11,196 bases of DNA from CAYJLB01 sp964370845 (GTDB taxonomy: Bacteria; Bacillota; Clostridia; Oscillospirales; Ruminococcaceae). The position numbers were made by a program, and so were the translations under genes. Location: contig CAYJLB010000067.1 in NCBI GenBank assembly GCA_964370845.1, forward strand, positions 1 to 11,196. Reading direction: 5' to 3'. Below, piece by piece: positions 1 through 5,836 of the stretch. The notes below the pieces were generated by a model, which had not been told where the DNA came from, made no database searches, and saw only the letters and a program-made list of their open reading frames with translations. Positions within the stretch are counted from its first letter, which is position 1. The number at the start of each line of letters is the position of its first letter.

Positions 1-36
1 TGCTTCAAGAAGTTGTTTCATTGATACTACTGCCAT
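1..36 (-). CDS. rpsB: Ribosomal protein S2, N-terminal 12 codons (cut by window start)
   Basis: The reading frame runs off the left edge. Its first 12 residues, MAVVSMKQLLEA, are the characteristic start of bacterial S2 in Gram-positive bacteria, where the family usually continues with a GVHFGHQ motif (outside the window). S2 is a late-assembling protein of the 30S subunit. The ATG at 36-34 is preceded by a perfect AGGAGGT Shine-Dalgarno at 44-50, seven bases upstream, so the start is secure. The gene has its own promoter and a leader of about 120 bases. In most bacteria rpsB is followed by tsf, which cannot be seen here. Only 36 bases are present, so the call rests on the N-terminus and the strong translation signals. 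Confidence 0.85.
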   Translation of the reverse strand, partial: MAVVSMKQLLEA

Positions 37-159
37 GGTAGTTACCTCCTGTTTTGGTTTTAAAATTTTTTCAATTTTCCTCCCCGTAAATTAGCTTAAA
101 TGCTTCTTTTCCCTTAATAAGAAAAGCACCAACATTTAAAATCCACGGGTGTGAATTGC
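37..159 (-). promoter_or_regulatory. rpsB 5' leader with hairpin and a second Shine-Dalgarno
   Basis: From the inferred transcription start near 159 to the rpsB ATG the leader is about 120 bases and looks structured. An outer stem pairs 133-137 with 98-102, and an inner six-base stem pairs 121-126 (CTTTTC on the transcript) with 106-111 (GAAAAG). Downstream is a strong SD-like GGGGAGG at 79-85, followed by a five-codon frame TTG-AAA-AAA-TTT-TAA (74-60). The true rpsB SD lies at 44-50. Many ribosomal protein operons are autoregulated through leader RNA. I do not recognise a named leader class here, so regulation by S2 is inference. Confidence 0.4.
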
Positions 160-165
160 CTAAAT

Positions 166-194
166 ATTATAACACATATTCTCTTTCATTGCAA
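166..194 (-). promoter_or_regulatory. Sigma-A promoter of rpsB
   Basis: On the minus strand, -35 TTGCAA (194-189) and -10 TATAAT (171-166) are separated by exactly 17 bases. Transcription should begin near 159. The -10 is a perfect consensus and the -35 differs from TTGACA at two positions, which suits a strongly expressed ribosomal protein gene. Confidence 0.8.
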
Positions 195-244
195 GACCTT
201 TAAGAATAAATATATGTAAAATTCAGATTATATTTAACAAAACA

Positions 245-266
245 TTTTATGACAATTGCCATAAAA
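245..266. terminator. 22-bp near-palindrome after ylmC, possible weak terminator
   Basis: The arms TTTTATG and CATAAAA flank a CAATTG core, with one mismatched pair. It lies 13-34 bases beyond the ylmC stop codon and upstream of the rpsB promoter. Only a broken T-run follows on the minus strand (TGTTTTG), so termination would be weak. It could instead be a protein-binding site. Low confidence in the role; the symmetry itself is plain. Confidence 0.3.
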
Positions 267-278
267 GCTATATAAAAA

Positions 279-569
279 CTATTTTTCAGCATTTTGAAAG
301 GAAAAACGTCTTGCCTTTGAGTAAAGATTATTTTTTTCCATATTGACTAAAATCGCATCTTCACCAATTAACTCAATTTCCTCACAGCGAATAACAATAT
401 CATCTTCTCTACCGAAAATGCCGAAAAACCTAGGTCGCCCGTAAACAATAAGGGACAAAACCTCTGATTTTTCGGTATCAAGTTCAATGTCATCAACAAA
501 ACCAAGACGAGTTCCGTCTATTAAATTGATAACCTCTTTATTTTGCAACTCAAAAAGTGTACAAACCAT
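279..569 (-). CDS. YlmC/YmxH-family PRC-barrel protein
   Basis: The 96-residue protein is of the short, mostly beta type called YlmC/YmxH in Bacillus and Clostridia, a PRC-barrel-like fold. Supporting features are a start of the form 'M..L..K.VI....G..LG.V.D.E.D', the central hydrophobic strand LSLIVYGR, the segment FFGIFGREDD, and the strand DIVIRCEEIELIGEDAILV that closes the barrel. It has no signal peptide or membrane segment, so it should be cytoplasmic. Family members are often annotated as sporulation proteins, but their biochemical role is not established. The ATG at 569-567 follows AGGGGAG in the leader (578-584), with 8 bases between, and a sigma-A-like promoter lies just upstream. 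It is probably monocistronic. I do not assign YlmC versus YmxH, because both are paralogues of the same family. Confidence 0.8.
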   Translation of the reverse strand: MVCTLFELQNKEVINLIDGTRLGFVDDIELDTEKSEVLSLIVYGRPRFFGIFGREDDIVIRCEEIELIGEDAILVNMEKNNLYSKARRFSFQNAEK

Positions 570-604
570 TACACACTCCCCTTATAATTCAACTTTCTTA
601 TAAT

Positions 605-632
605 ATTATATAATATGTGTAGTTTTATACAA
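605..632 (-). promoter_or_regulatory. Sigma-A-like promoter of the YlmC/YmxH gene
   Basis: On the minus strand, -35 TTGTAT (632-627) and -10 TATAAT (610-605) are separated by 16 bases. It lies in the 72-base gap after the 51-codon gene and 35 bases upstream of the YlmC/YmxH start. An overlapping CATATTA resembles a forespore sigma-F/G -10 box, but I found no good matching -35, so vegetative transcription is the better reading. Confidence 0.6.
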
Positions 633-641
633 TTATTAGTG

Positions 642-797
642 TTATTCTTTTTCCTTTTCTTGCAAGTGGATAATATTTGCCCTATCGTCATCATTAATAT
701 ATAATTCCTCACACTTTCTTTGGACTTGAATTAATATATTAATAGCTTTTTCAGTTTCCCTTACCATATCAAAGTACATTTCCTTATAATTCGGCAT
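642..797 (-). CDS. Small conserved-type helical protein, 51 aa
   Basis: This short frame begins with ATG at 797-795 after an AGGTGAT Shine-Dalgarno (801-807). It encodes 51 residues starting MPNYKEMYFDMVRETEKAIN and ending LQEKEKE before TAA at 644-642. The composition is charged and helical (ILIQVQRKCEELYI in the middle). There is no membrane segment or signal peptide. From memory it resembles a group of very short unnamed clostridial proteins of the form MP.Y..MY..M....E.AI.IL...Q..CEELYI, often found beside XRE regulators. I know of no function for them. Its promoter contains a 23-bp palindrome shared with the divergent XRE gene, so it is probably repressed by that regulator. The good SD, promoter and operator make it a real gene despite its length. 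Confidence 0.75.
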   Translation of the reverse strand: MPNYKEMYFDMVRETEKAINILIQVQRKCEELYINDDDRANIIHLQEKEKE

Positions 798-819
798 AGA
801 TAATCACCTCACTGTTTAT

Positions 820-848
820 ATTTTAGCGAATAATTCGCTAAAAGTCAA
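820..848 (-). promoter_or_regulatory. Promoter of the 51-codon gene, spanning the operator
   Basis: On the minus strand, -35 TTGACT (848-843) and -10 TAAAAT (825-820) are separated by exactly 17 bases. Transcription should start near 813, giving a very short leader before the SD. The palindrome at 821-843 fills the spacer and touches both boxes, so a bound protein would block RNA polymerase. Confidence 0.75.
821..843. promoter_or_regulatory. 23-bp perfect palindromic operator
   Basis: Two 11-bp arms, TTTTAGCGAAT and ATTCGCTAAAA, flank a single central base with no mismatch. The site sits in the 95-base gap between the divergent 51-codon gene and the XRE gene, inside the promoter of the former and 26 bases upstream of the -10 of the latter. 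Its position and symmetry fit a dimeric XRE repressor. The identity of the binding protein is inferred from adjacency. Confidence 0.75.
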
Positions 849-868
849 TAGTTTATTCAATACAAAGG

Positions 869-874
869 TATAAT
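869..874 (+). promoter_or_regulatory. -10 box of the XRE gene (weak -35)
   Basis: A perfect TATAAT lies 18 bases upstream of the XRE start codon, so the leader would be about 12 bases long and nearly all Shine-Dalgarno. At 16-18 bases upstream there is no good -35 (closest TCAATA/CAATAG at 845-851). That region abuts the palindrome, so the regulator could act on its own promoter either positively or negatively. Confidence 0.5.
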
Positions 875-892
875 ATTTTAGAGGTGATATTT

Positions 893-1117
893 ATGTACGA
901 AAGAATTAGAAACCTTCGGGAAGATGCCGACAAAACTCAACAACAAATGGCAGATTATTTAAACTGTAGCCAACGTGTCTATAGTAATTATGAATGTGGT
1001 GATATTGATATACCTACCAATGTTTTAATTAATCTTGCAAAATTTCATAATACAAGTATTGATTTTCTACTAGAAACAACCGACGTTAAAAAACCCTATC
1101 CAAAGTCGAAAAGATAA
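893..1117 (+). CDS. XRE-family HTH transcriptional regulator, 74 aa
   Basis: This is a single-domain Cro/C1-type DNA-binding protein. The order 'IRNLREDADKTQQQMADYL', then CSQRVYSNYECG at about residues 25-36, then 'PTNVLINLAKFHNTSIDFLL', is the usual five-helix HTH_3 fold, with the recognition helix around residues 26-34. A short basic tail (KKPYPKSKR) follows. The start is ATG at 893, nine bases after GAGG of the GAGGTGAT ribosome site (881-888). An upstream in-frame GTG at 884 lies inside that site and is not used. It is divergent from the 51-codon gene, with a perfect palindrome between them, so it probably represses that gene and perhaps itself. No phage or conjugation genes adjoin. The family call is firm; its targets are inferred. 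Confidence 0.9.
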   Translation: MYERIRNLREDADKTQQQMADYLNCSQRVYSNYECGDIDIPTNVLINLAKFHNTSIDFLLETTDVKKPYPKSKR

Positions 1118-1257
1118 AATTGTTTAATAAATATTTATAACATCTTAATTAATTTATAATAAAACCAAACCACATTTCCTATATAATTAATATATAAGTA
1201 ATCTCACCATTGAAAAAACAGCAACCACGCACAATATAAATTATTTGGAGGTGTCTT

Positions 1258-1560
1258 ATGCTAAAATCTAAAAATTTAGTTATTATCATTTTGTCATTAT
1301 GTTTGTTAATTAGCATAGCAGCAAACGTTTATTTGGCTGTTAATAATTCAAAACGTCTTGAAGATAAACTTTTATTCACTTTAGCTGAGGCAGCCGAATA
1401 TGTTGGTTTAAGCTATGATGATTTCTATGACATTTTCGATTCCAAAATAGATGTAGAAGGGTTCCTCTCCGCTGGACTCTATACTTCTGATTCAAAGTTT
1501 GAATATATAAACGGACAATTTTTCATTCCAAAATCACAAGTTGATATATGGTTTTCCTAG
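1258..1560 (+). CDS. Membrane-anchored small protein with HTH/excisionase-like tail
   Basis: The protein has 100 residues. Residues 7-28 form one strongly hydrophobic helix (LVIIILSLCLLISIAANVYL), preceded by KSK, so the C-terminal part should face either side of a single-pass anchor or follow an uncleaved signal. No lipobox is evident. A short linker (NNSKRLEDK) leads to 'TLAEAAEYVGLSYDDFYDIF' at 41-60 and then 'INGQFFIPKSQVDIWFS' at 84-100. That pattern matches the HTH_17 excisionase/MerR-like form 'T..EAA..LG.S......(G)..FIPK..VD.W', here with a longer insert. A GGAGGTG site at 1247-1253 supports the ATG at 1258. The gene lies 140 bases downstream of the XRE gene and could be co-transcribed with it; I see no convincing promoter of its own. 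Function unknown. Membrane and gene calls are good, the HTH call moderate. Confidence 0.75.
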   Translation: MLKSKNLVIIILSLCLLISIAANVYLAVNNSKRLEDKLLFTLAEAAEYVGLSYDDFYDIFDSKIDVEGFLSAGLYTSDSKFEYINGQFFIPKSQVDIWFS

Positions 1561-1625
1561 TATAAAAATTCAATTGATTTTAAACAAATTTTATCCCAAT
1601 AGCGTTATCAATTCTTAATAAAAAT

Positions 1626-1667
1626 AAAGGTAGTGATGAAACAAAATATGCTTCATCACTACCTTTT
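1626..1667. terminator. Bidirectional terminator between convergent genes
   Basis: A perfect 15-bp stem pairs 1626-1640 with 1652-1666 around an 11-base loop. Toward the minus strand it is followed by TTTATTTTTATT, a good U-rich tail for the UMF1 transporter transcript, whose stop codon lies two bases before the hairpin. Toward the plus strand only TTTT follows, so it should also end the 1258-1560 transcript, less efficiently. Confidence 0.85.
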
Positions 1668-1668
1668 A

Positions 1669-2907
1669 TCATTCTCTAATAGCAACTCTAAAGAAGAATA
1701 GTCCTAGAATAAACATTCCAACTAAAACTAAAACGCCCATATTAATTTGCCCTGTAACATCGGCAACTAATCCGAACAAGAACGTTCCCATGAAAGAAGC
1801 ACCTTTGCCGAAAATGTCTAAAAAGCTAAAGTATTTACCTGATTTTTCAGCAGGAATAATTTTTGCAAAATAAGAACGTGAAAGAGCTTGAATTGTACCT
1901 TGGAACAATCCAACCATAACAGCTAAAATCCAGAATTCCATTTCAGTGTCAAGGAAAATAGCAAAAACAGCAATCCCTAAATACGCCATAATACAAAGAG
2001 TTATAATCAATTCACTCTTAAACTTTCTCGACAATCTTCCAAGATAAATGGCAGACGGAAAGGCAATAATTTGAGTAACTAAAAGCGCTAATAGTAAAGC
2101 CGTGCTGTCTAAACCAATAGCCTCACCATAAGCAGTAGAAATTGAAATAATAGTGTAAACACCATCGATGTAAAATAAAAATGCAATTAAAAATAGTAAG
2201 ACTTTCTTATTTCTAATAATTTCTTTAGTTGTTTTTAAAAGGTCTTTGAAACTATCTCTAATCACACCTTTATCAACGTCAGTGTAACTTGTTTGCTTGT
2301 AGTTTTTTATAATAGGAAAAGAACATAACAACCACCATACTATAGTGATAAAAATTGCAATTTGAATGGATAATGTTGATGAAATTCCAATTTGTTCTGC
2401 GAATAAAACTATAGCAATACTAATAGCAAAAGGAATACAACTTCCAATATAACCAAAAGCATATCCATAAGAAGAAACAACGTCCATTCTGTCTTTAGAT
2501 GTTACATCAGGAAGCATGGAGTCCGAGAAAACAATACTAGCAGAATAACCCGCTTTTGCTAAAGTAAGCACTGCCAAAAATCCAAGCCAATGAGGAATAA
2601 ATCCCATAATAGCGCAAAGGGTAATCCCCGCCACAAGGCTTGCGATAAAAATAGGTTTTCGCCTTCCGTTTTTATCTGAAATTGCCCCCAAAATCGGTGC
2701 AGAAAAAGCTACAATTAAAGTAGTAACCGAAGCAGAATAACTCCAATAAGCAAGGTATTGAGTTTCGCTAAGTCCGCCAGCAGTAGCAAGGCTGTTAAAA
2801 TAAATCGGTAGTATTGTCGTAATAAGCAATGTAAAAGCTGAGTTACCAACATCATACATTACCCATGATTTTTCAAGCTTTGTAAGCTTGAATTTTGATA
2901 GTGTCAT
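1669..2907 (-). CDS. UMF1/Atg22-family MFS transporter
   Basis: This is a 412-residue polytopic membrane protein with about 12 hydrophobic helices. The N-terminal signature 'KSWVMYDVGNSAFTLLI' at about residues 13-29 is diagnostic of the UMF1 family (PF11700, related to yeast vacuolar Atg22). The MFS motif A-like loop SDKNGRRKP lies at about 77-85, after the second helix. Helix 11-12 elements (FLFGLVADVTGQINMGVLVL) close the fold. Yeast Atg22 exports amino acids from the vacuole; bacterial substrates are unknown, so none is given. The ATG at 2907-2905 follows GAAGGA nine bases upstream. The gene begins 35 bases after the stop of the phospholipase-like gene on the same strand and probably shares its transcript. 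Length is normal for bacterial members, with no frame damage. Confidence 0.88.
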   Translation of the reverse strand: MTLSKFKLTKLEKSWVMYDVGNSAFTLLITTILPIYFNSLATAGGLSETQYLAYWSYSASVTTLIVAFSAPILGAISDKNGRRKPIFIASLVAGITLCAIMGFIPHWLGFLAVLTLAKAGYSASIVFSDSMLPDVTSKDRMDVVSSYGYAFGYIGSCIPFAISIAIVLFAEQIGISSTLSIQIAIFITIVWWLLCSFPIIKNYKQTSYTDVDKGVIRDSFKDLLKTTKEIIRNKKVLLFLIAFLFYIDGVYTIISISTAYGEAIGLDSTALLLALLVTQIIAFPSAIYLGRLSRKFKSELIITLCIMAYLGIAVFAIFLDTEMEFWILAVMVGLFQGTIQALSRSYFAKIIPAEKSGKYFSFLDIFGKGASFMGTFLFGLVADVTGQINMGVLVLVGMFILGLFFFRVAIRE

Positions 2908-2942
2908 TAATTTTTTTCCTTCTCTCTATTTTTTATTTATAA

Positions 2943-3746
2943 TTATTCATTATCTTGATGACTAAAAGTGTGACTAAATCTTTCGTCCAAACTTTTTCCG
3001 CTTATCAAGCAATTATGAAAATCAATTATTAATTTTACAGCAATAGGGAGAGCTTTTTTATATCTCTTGTATAGCTCAATATTACTTTTTTTGCACAATT
3101 TATTGGGCTTGTAAGAAATTATCAAACCTTTCATCTTTTCATAATTTCCAGTTATCTTGAGCAATTTATAAATAACTTTTCTTTTTATAGGACAAGGTGC
3201 TAAAAGTACATCATTAAAGAAAATAAATGAGGATAAAGCTTTTTTAGCGTGTGAAAAATCAATTCCGTCATAAAAATTTGCAATAACGCGAGCATTTTCA
3301 TTTGAGGGTTGTATGTGAGTTGTAATATTAGTTTTCACAGGGTTAAATCCATCAGTATGAAGCAAAATCCTGTCAAATTCAACTTCAATAGTTCCGTGGT
3401 CAACTCCGCTTTCGTGAATGTAATCTTCAACAAACCGATGCACACAACTATCTAAAGCGAAGTGAGTAATAAAGCCATATATGTAAGAAAGCCCTTGTTC
3501 AAGAGGGATGTTCCCCAATTTTTCAATCCAATTATATAAAATTTCATCAGCTTTAACATCGTGCATACCAAATCCCGTCTTACTAATAGGATTAGATTTT
3601 AATGGGCCATAATAAAACAAAATATCAGGTCCGTGAAGTCCAATGTCATAAAGACTTTTATTGCAATAAATATCTTTTGCAATATATTCAGGCAACAGTT
3701 CCAAAACATCTTGAGCAAATCGATAATGTGTATAAGTTGAAGCCAT
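2943..3746 (-). CDS. Zinc-dependent phospholipase C-like protein
   Basis: The 267-residue protein matches the zinc-dependent phospholipase C/S1-P1 nuclease-like fold (PF00882). Candidate metal ligands occur in family order: H7 (TYTHYRF), D41 (GLHGPDILF), H62 (MHDVKAD), H95 and D99 (THFALDS), H103, then H117 and E121 (HGTIEVEFD). The Bacillus cereus enzyme is secreted, with mature Trp1 as a ligand. This protein has no signal peptide and begins MASTYTHYRF, so it is probably cytoplasmic. Phospholipid cleavage is therefore not assured; many clostridial homologues have no assigned substrate. The start is the ATG at 3746-3744, with AAAGGTG about nine bases upstream; an in-frame TTG six codons earlier overlaps that ribosome site. 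It heads a two-gene unit with the UMF1 transporter. Family confidence is high, function open. Confidence 0.83.
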   Translation of the reverse strand: MASTYTHYRFAQDVLELLPEYIAKDIYCNKSLYDIGLHGPDILFYYGPLKSNPISKTGFGMHDVKADEILYNWIEKLGNIPLEQGLSYIYGFITHFALDSCVHRFVEDYIHESGVDHGTIEVEFDRILLHTDGFNPVKTNITTHIQPSNENARVIANFYDGIDFSHAKKALSSFIFFNDVLLAPCPIKRKVIYKLLKITGNYEKMKGLIISYKPNKLCKKSNIELYKRYKKALPIAVKLIIDFHNCLISGKSLDERFSHTFSHQDNE

Positions 3747-3783
3747 TTTCTCAGCACCTTTCAAAAAATAATTAATAAGAAAA

Positions 3784-3815
3784 CTTAATCATTAAGACTA
3801 ATAATTTTTATTATA
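3784..3815 (-). promoter_or_regulatory. Possible promoter (-10) and small palindrome upstream of the PLC-like gene
   Basis: On the minus strand TATAAT (3815-3810) is the best -10 upstream of the phospholipase-like gene. The matching -35 at 17 bases is poor (ATACAG), so an activator may be needed. Just downstream, at about +7 to +19, is a 13-base perfect palindrome (3784-3796; CTTAAT and ATTAAG arms around one base). It could be an operator, but in such AT-rich sequence it could be chance. Confidence 0.35.
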
Positions 3816-3879
3816 CAATATTTAATAGTCATCTGTATATATTTATTGTGTTAAATTTATGTAAAATATAAGGGACAAA

Positions 3880-3890
3880 TTTCGACAAAA
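3880..3890 (-). promoter_or_regulatory. Candidate Spo0A box
   Basis: The minus strand reads TTTTGTCGAAA, which contains the Spo0A-binding core TGTCGAA with the usual flanking T/A bases. It lies in the 327-base divergent region (3747-4073), about 75 bases upstream of the likely start of the phospholipase-like transcript and about 130 upstream of the GGDEF/EAL transcript start. A single box of this length can arise by chance. Apart from this, the two promoters and the palindrome, I see nothing else in the region. Confidence 0.3.
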
Positions 3891-3985
3891 CTCCTATACA
3901 AATAACTAAAAAGTTACATATGGTAGATTTATATACAAAAACATTAGGTATATTTTGTTTAAATCCCCGAAAAGGTCTTTAATCC

Positions 3986-4014
3986 TTGCAATTTGTTCAT
4001 ATTTGTGTTATAAT
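3986..4014 (+). promoter_or_regulatory. Sigma-A promoter of the GGDEF/EAL gene
   Basis: TTGCAA (3986-3991) and TATAAT (4009-4014) are separated by exactly 17 bases, the same box pair as at rpsB. The start point would be near 4021, leaving a leader of about 50 bases before the preferred TTG start at 4074. There is no room for a riboswitch between them. Confidence 0.8.
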
Positions 4015-4073
4015 TACTTGCATATAATTTCATGTTTATTATTTTTCAATCTTACAAAAAGGGGGTTAAGGTA

Positions 4074-5831
4074 TTGGAAAAATTTAATAATATACAGGAT
4101 TTGTCAGTTGAAGAAATAATAGTAAAATGTATTCATACTTTAACCGAAAATGATAATACAAAAGTTACATTAAACAAACTGCTAAACGTGCTAACTAATT
4201 ACTATGGTGCAAAACGTGTTTATCTTTTTGAGTTTGAGCTTAAAAATAAGATTATGTCAAATTCATATCAGTGGTTTGCTGATTTAATTGAAAAAATTAA
4301 CGCCCAATCTCTAAAAATGCCTGTTATTACTTCGAAAGTCTTAACGGATAGTTTTGATGAATCAATTGCTACATTGCATTGTAAAGAGTTTGTTGGCAAC
4401 CCTGAATGGGAAACTTTTTTTGAAGTTATCCAAGGGGATTTTGATACAATTTTCACACCTATGATTTTCAAAAACCAAATTGTAGGCTTTGTTGGTGTGG
4501 AATTTCCTACAAAGAATATAACTTCGCCTTTACTTTCTTCAATTTCTTATTTAATTGTAGAAGTTATTGCAAAAAGAAGAATTTACGACGACCTTGAAAG
4601 AATGAGTTATCGTGATGCACACACGAACTGCTATAATAGAAATAAATATATTGAAGTAATAAAAGAGTTTAATGTTACTCCGCCTAAAAAATTGGGTATT
4701 ATTTATGCCGATTTGAACGGTCTAAAAAGTGCGAATGATAAGCATGGCCACGATTACGGCGACTTTATTATAAAAAAATGTGCCACTGCTTTAGTGAGCA
4801 GTTTTGGCGATAATGTTTATCGTGCTGGTGGAGATGAATTTATCGTCCTTGAAACTGAAAAGGATAGTGATGAATTCGAACAATTGGTTGAAAGTTTAAG
4901 ACAGTTTATAGCAAGTGACACTGAATGCAATATGTCCCTTGGTGTAGTTTGGCGTGAGGGAGAAATTGATGTTTTGAAGGAAATTTCTTACTCGGACGAA
5001 CTTATGTATATCGAAAAGAAAAATTACTACAAGAGTATGCTTGCTAGTAAAATGAATGCTAAATATAATTCTGCGAAAGATTTGCTTCGTGAAATTGAAC
5101 TTGGATTTTTCAAAATTTATTTTCAATCAAGAGTTGATCTTGAAACGGGGAAAATTGTTGGTGCAGAAACTTTCTTGAGAAAGTATGAAGTTGACGGAAC
5201 ATTATTGAAACCTGACACTTTTATCCCTGAATATGAAATTGACGGAGTAATTCATCACCTTGACTTTTTTGTGGTAACCCAAGTTTGTATGGTTTTGCGT
5301 GACCTTATTAAAAAAGGAAAAGAGATTACTATTACAGTAAATATTTCAAGAACTACATTCCTTGAATCTGATGCAATTCCTGAAATAATGAATTTGTGTG
5401 ACAAATATCAAGTGCCTTATCATTATTTAGACATTGAAGTTACCGACGGATATGGAAAAATTGACGATAATAAATTATCTGAAAAAGTTGCTTTTGCACA
5501 ACAAAACGGTTTTTCAGTTACAATGGACTATTTTGATTATCATTCTAGCAATATGATTGATAATACAAAAGTCGAAGGTGCTGTTCCGCAAAACATTAAA
5601 CTTGACAGAAAATTATTTGAGAAATTTGACGAAACGAAAAATCAAAAAATCGTTGAATATATTATATCAATGTGTAAAAATATGAACGTTGGAACATTCC
5701 TTGCCCTTGGGGTAGAAAATGAAGAACAACGCGAACTTTTAAAAGAAATGAATTGCGACTATGGTCAAGGTTATTTGTTTGCTCACCCTGTACCTGCCGA
5801 GGAGTTTGTTTCCGACTTTTTAAATCAATAA
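4074..5831 (+). CDS. GAF-GGDEF-EAL protein: diguanylate cyclase with degenerate EAL domain
   Basis: This is a soluble 585-residue c-di-GMP signalling protein without membrane segments. Residues about 20-165 look like a GAF sensor domain. The GGDEF domain (about 170-320) has D213, the segment NDKHGHDYGD and an intact GGDEF at 252-256, so cyclase activity is expected. The I-site RxxD is SFGD (243-246), so product inhibition there is probably lost. The EAL domain (about 335-580) keeps Q351, E365, R369, N423, E455, D485, K509, D511, E548 and QGY (565-567). The motif is ETFLR instead of EALLR, DDFG has become DYFD (485-488), and the first Glu of EGVE is Leu545. Phosphodiesterase activity is therefore doubtful, and the domain may only bind c-di-GMP. 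TTG at 4074 is preferred, with AAGGGGG eight bases upstream. An upstream ATG at 4032 lies about 11 bases after the predicted transcript start and has no ribosome site. Monocistronic. Confidence 0.9.
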   Translation: MEKFNNIQDLSVEEIIVKCIHTLTENDNTKVTLNKLLNVLTNYYGAKRVYLFEFELKNKIMSNSYQWFADLIEKINAQSLKMPVITSKVLTDSFDESIATLHCKEFVGNPEWETFFEVIQGDFDTIFTPMIFKNQIVGFVGVEFPTKNITSPLLSSISYLIVEVIAKRRIYDDLERMSYRDAHTNCYNRNKYIEVIKEFNVTPPKKLGIIYADLNGLKSANDKHGHDYGDFIIKKCATALVSSFGDNVYRAGGDEFIVLETEKDSDEFEQLVESLRQFIASDTECNMSLGVVWREGEIDVLKEISYSDELMYIEKKNYYKSMLASKMNAKYNSAKDLLREIELGFFKIYFQSRVDLETGKIVGAETFLRKYEVDGTLLKPDTFIPEYEIDGVIHHLDFFVVTQVCMVLRDLIKKGKEITITVNISRTTFLESDAIPEIMNLCDKYQVPYHYLDIEVTDGYGKIDDNKLSEKVAFAQQNGFSVTMDYFDYHSSNMIDNTKVEGAVPQNIKLDRKLFEKFDETKNQKIVEYIISMCKNMNVGTFLALGVENEEQRELLKEMNCDYGQGYLFAHPVPAEEFVSDFLNQ

Positions 5832-5836
5832 AAATT

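Noticed and set aside
605..640. Sigma-F/G promoter (CATATTA) for the YlmC/YmxH gene
   Set aside because: No matching -35 at the right distance; the TTGTAT-16-TATAAT pair explains the region better.
821..843. SOS/LexA box
   Set aside because: The Gram-positive LexA box is CGAAC, four bases, GTTCG. The CGAA and TTCG here are separated by only three bases and the symmetry extends over 23 bp, which fits an XRE-type operator better.
1210..1240. TTGAAA ... TATAAA as a promoter for the membrane HTH gene
   Set aside because: The spacer is 19 bases, and transcription would start within the ribosome binding site.
4032..4073. ATG start at 4032 for the GGDEF/EAL gene
   Set aside because: It would lie about 11 bases after the predicted transcript start with no SD, while TTG at 4074 has AAGGGGG eight bases upstream. 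The 14 extra residues do not resemble the GAF domain.
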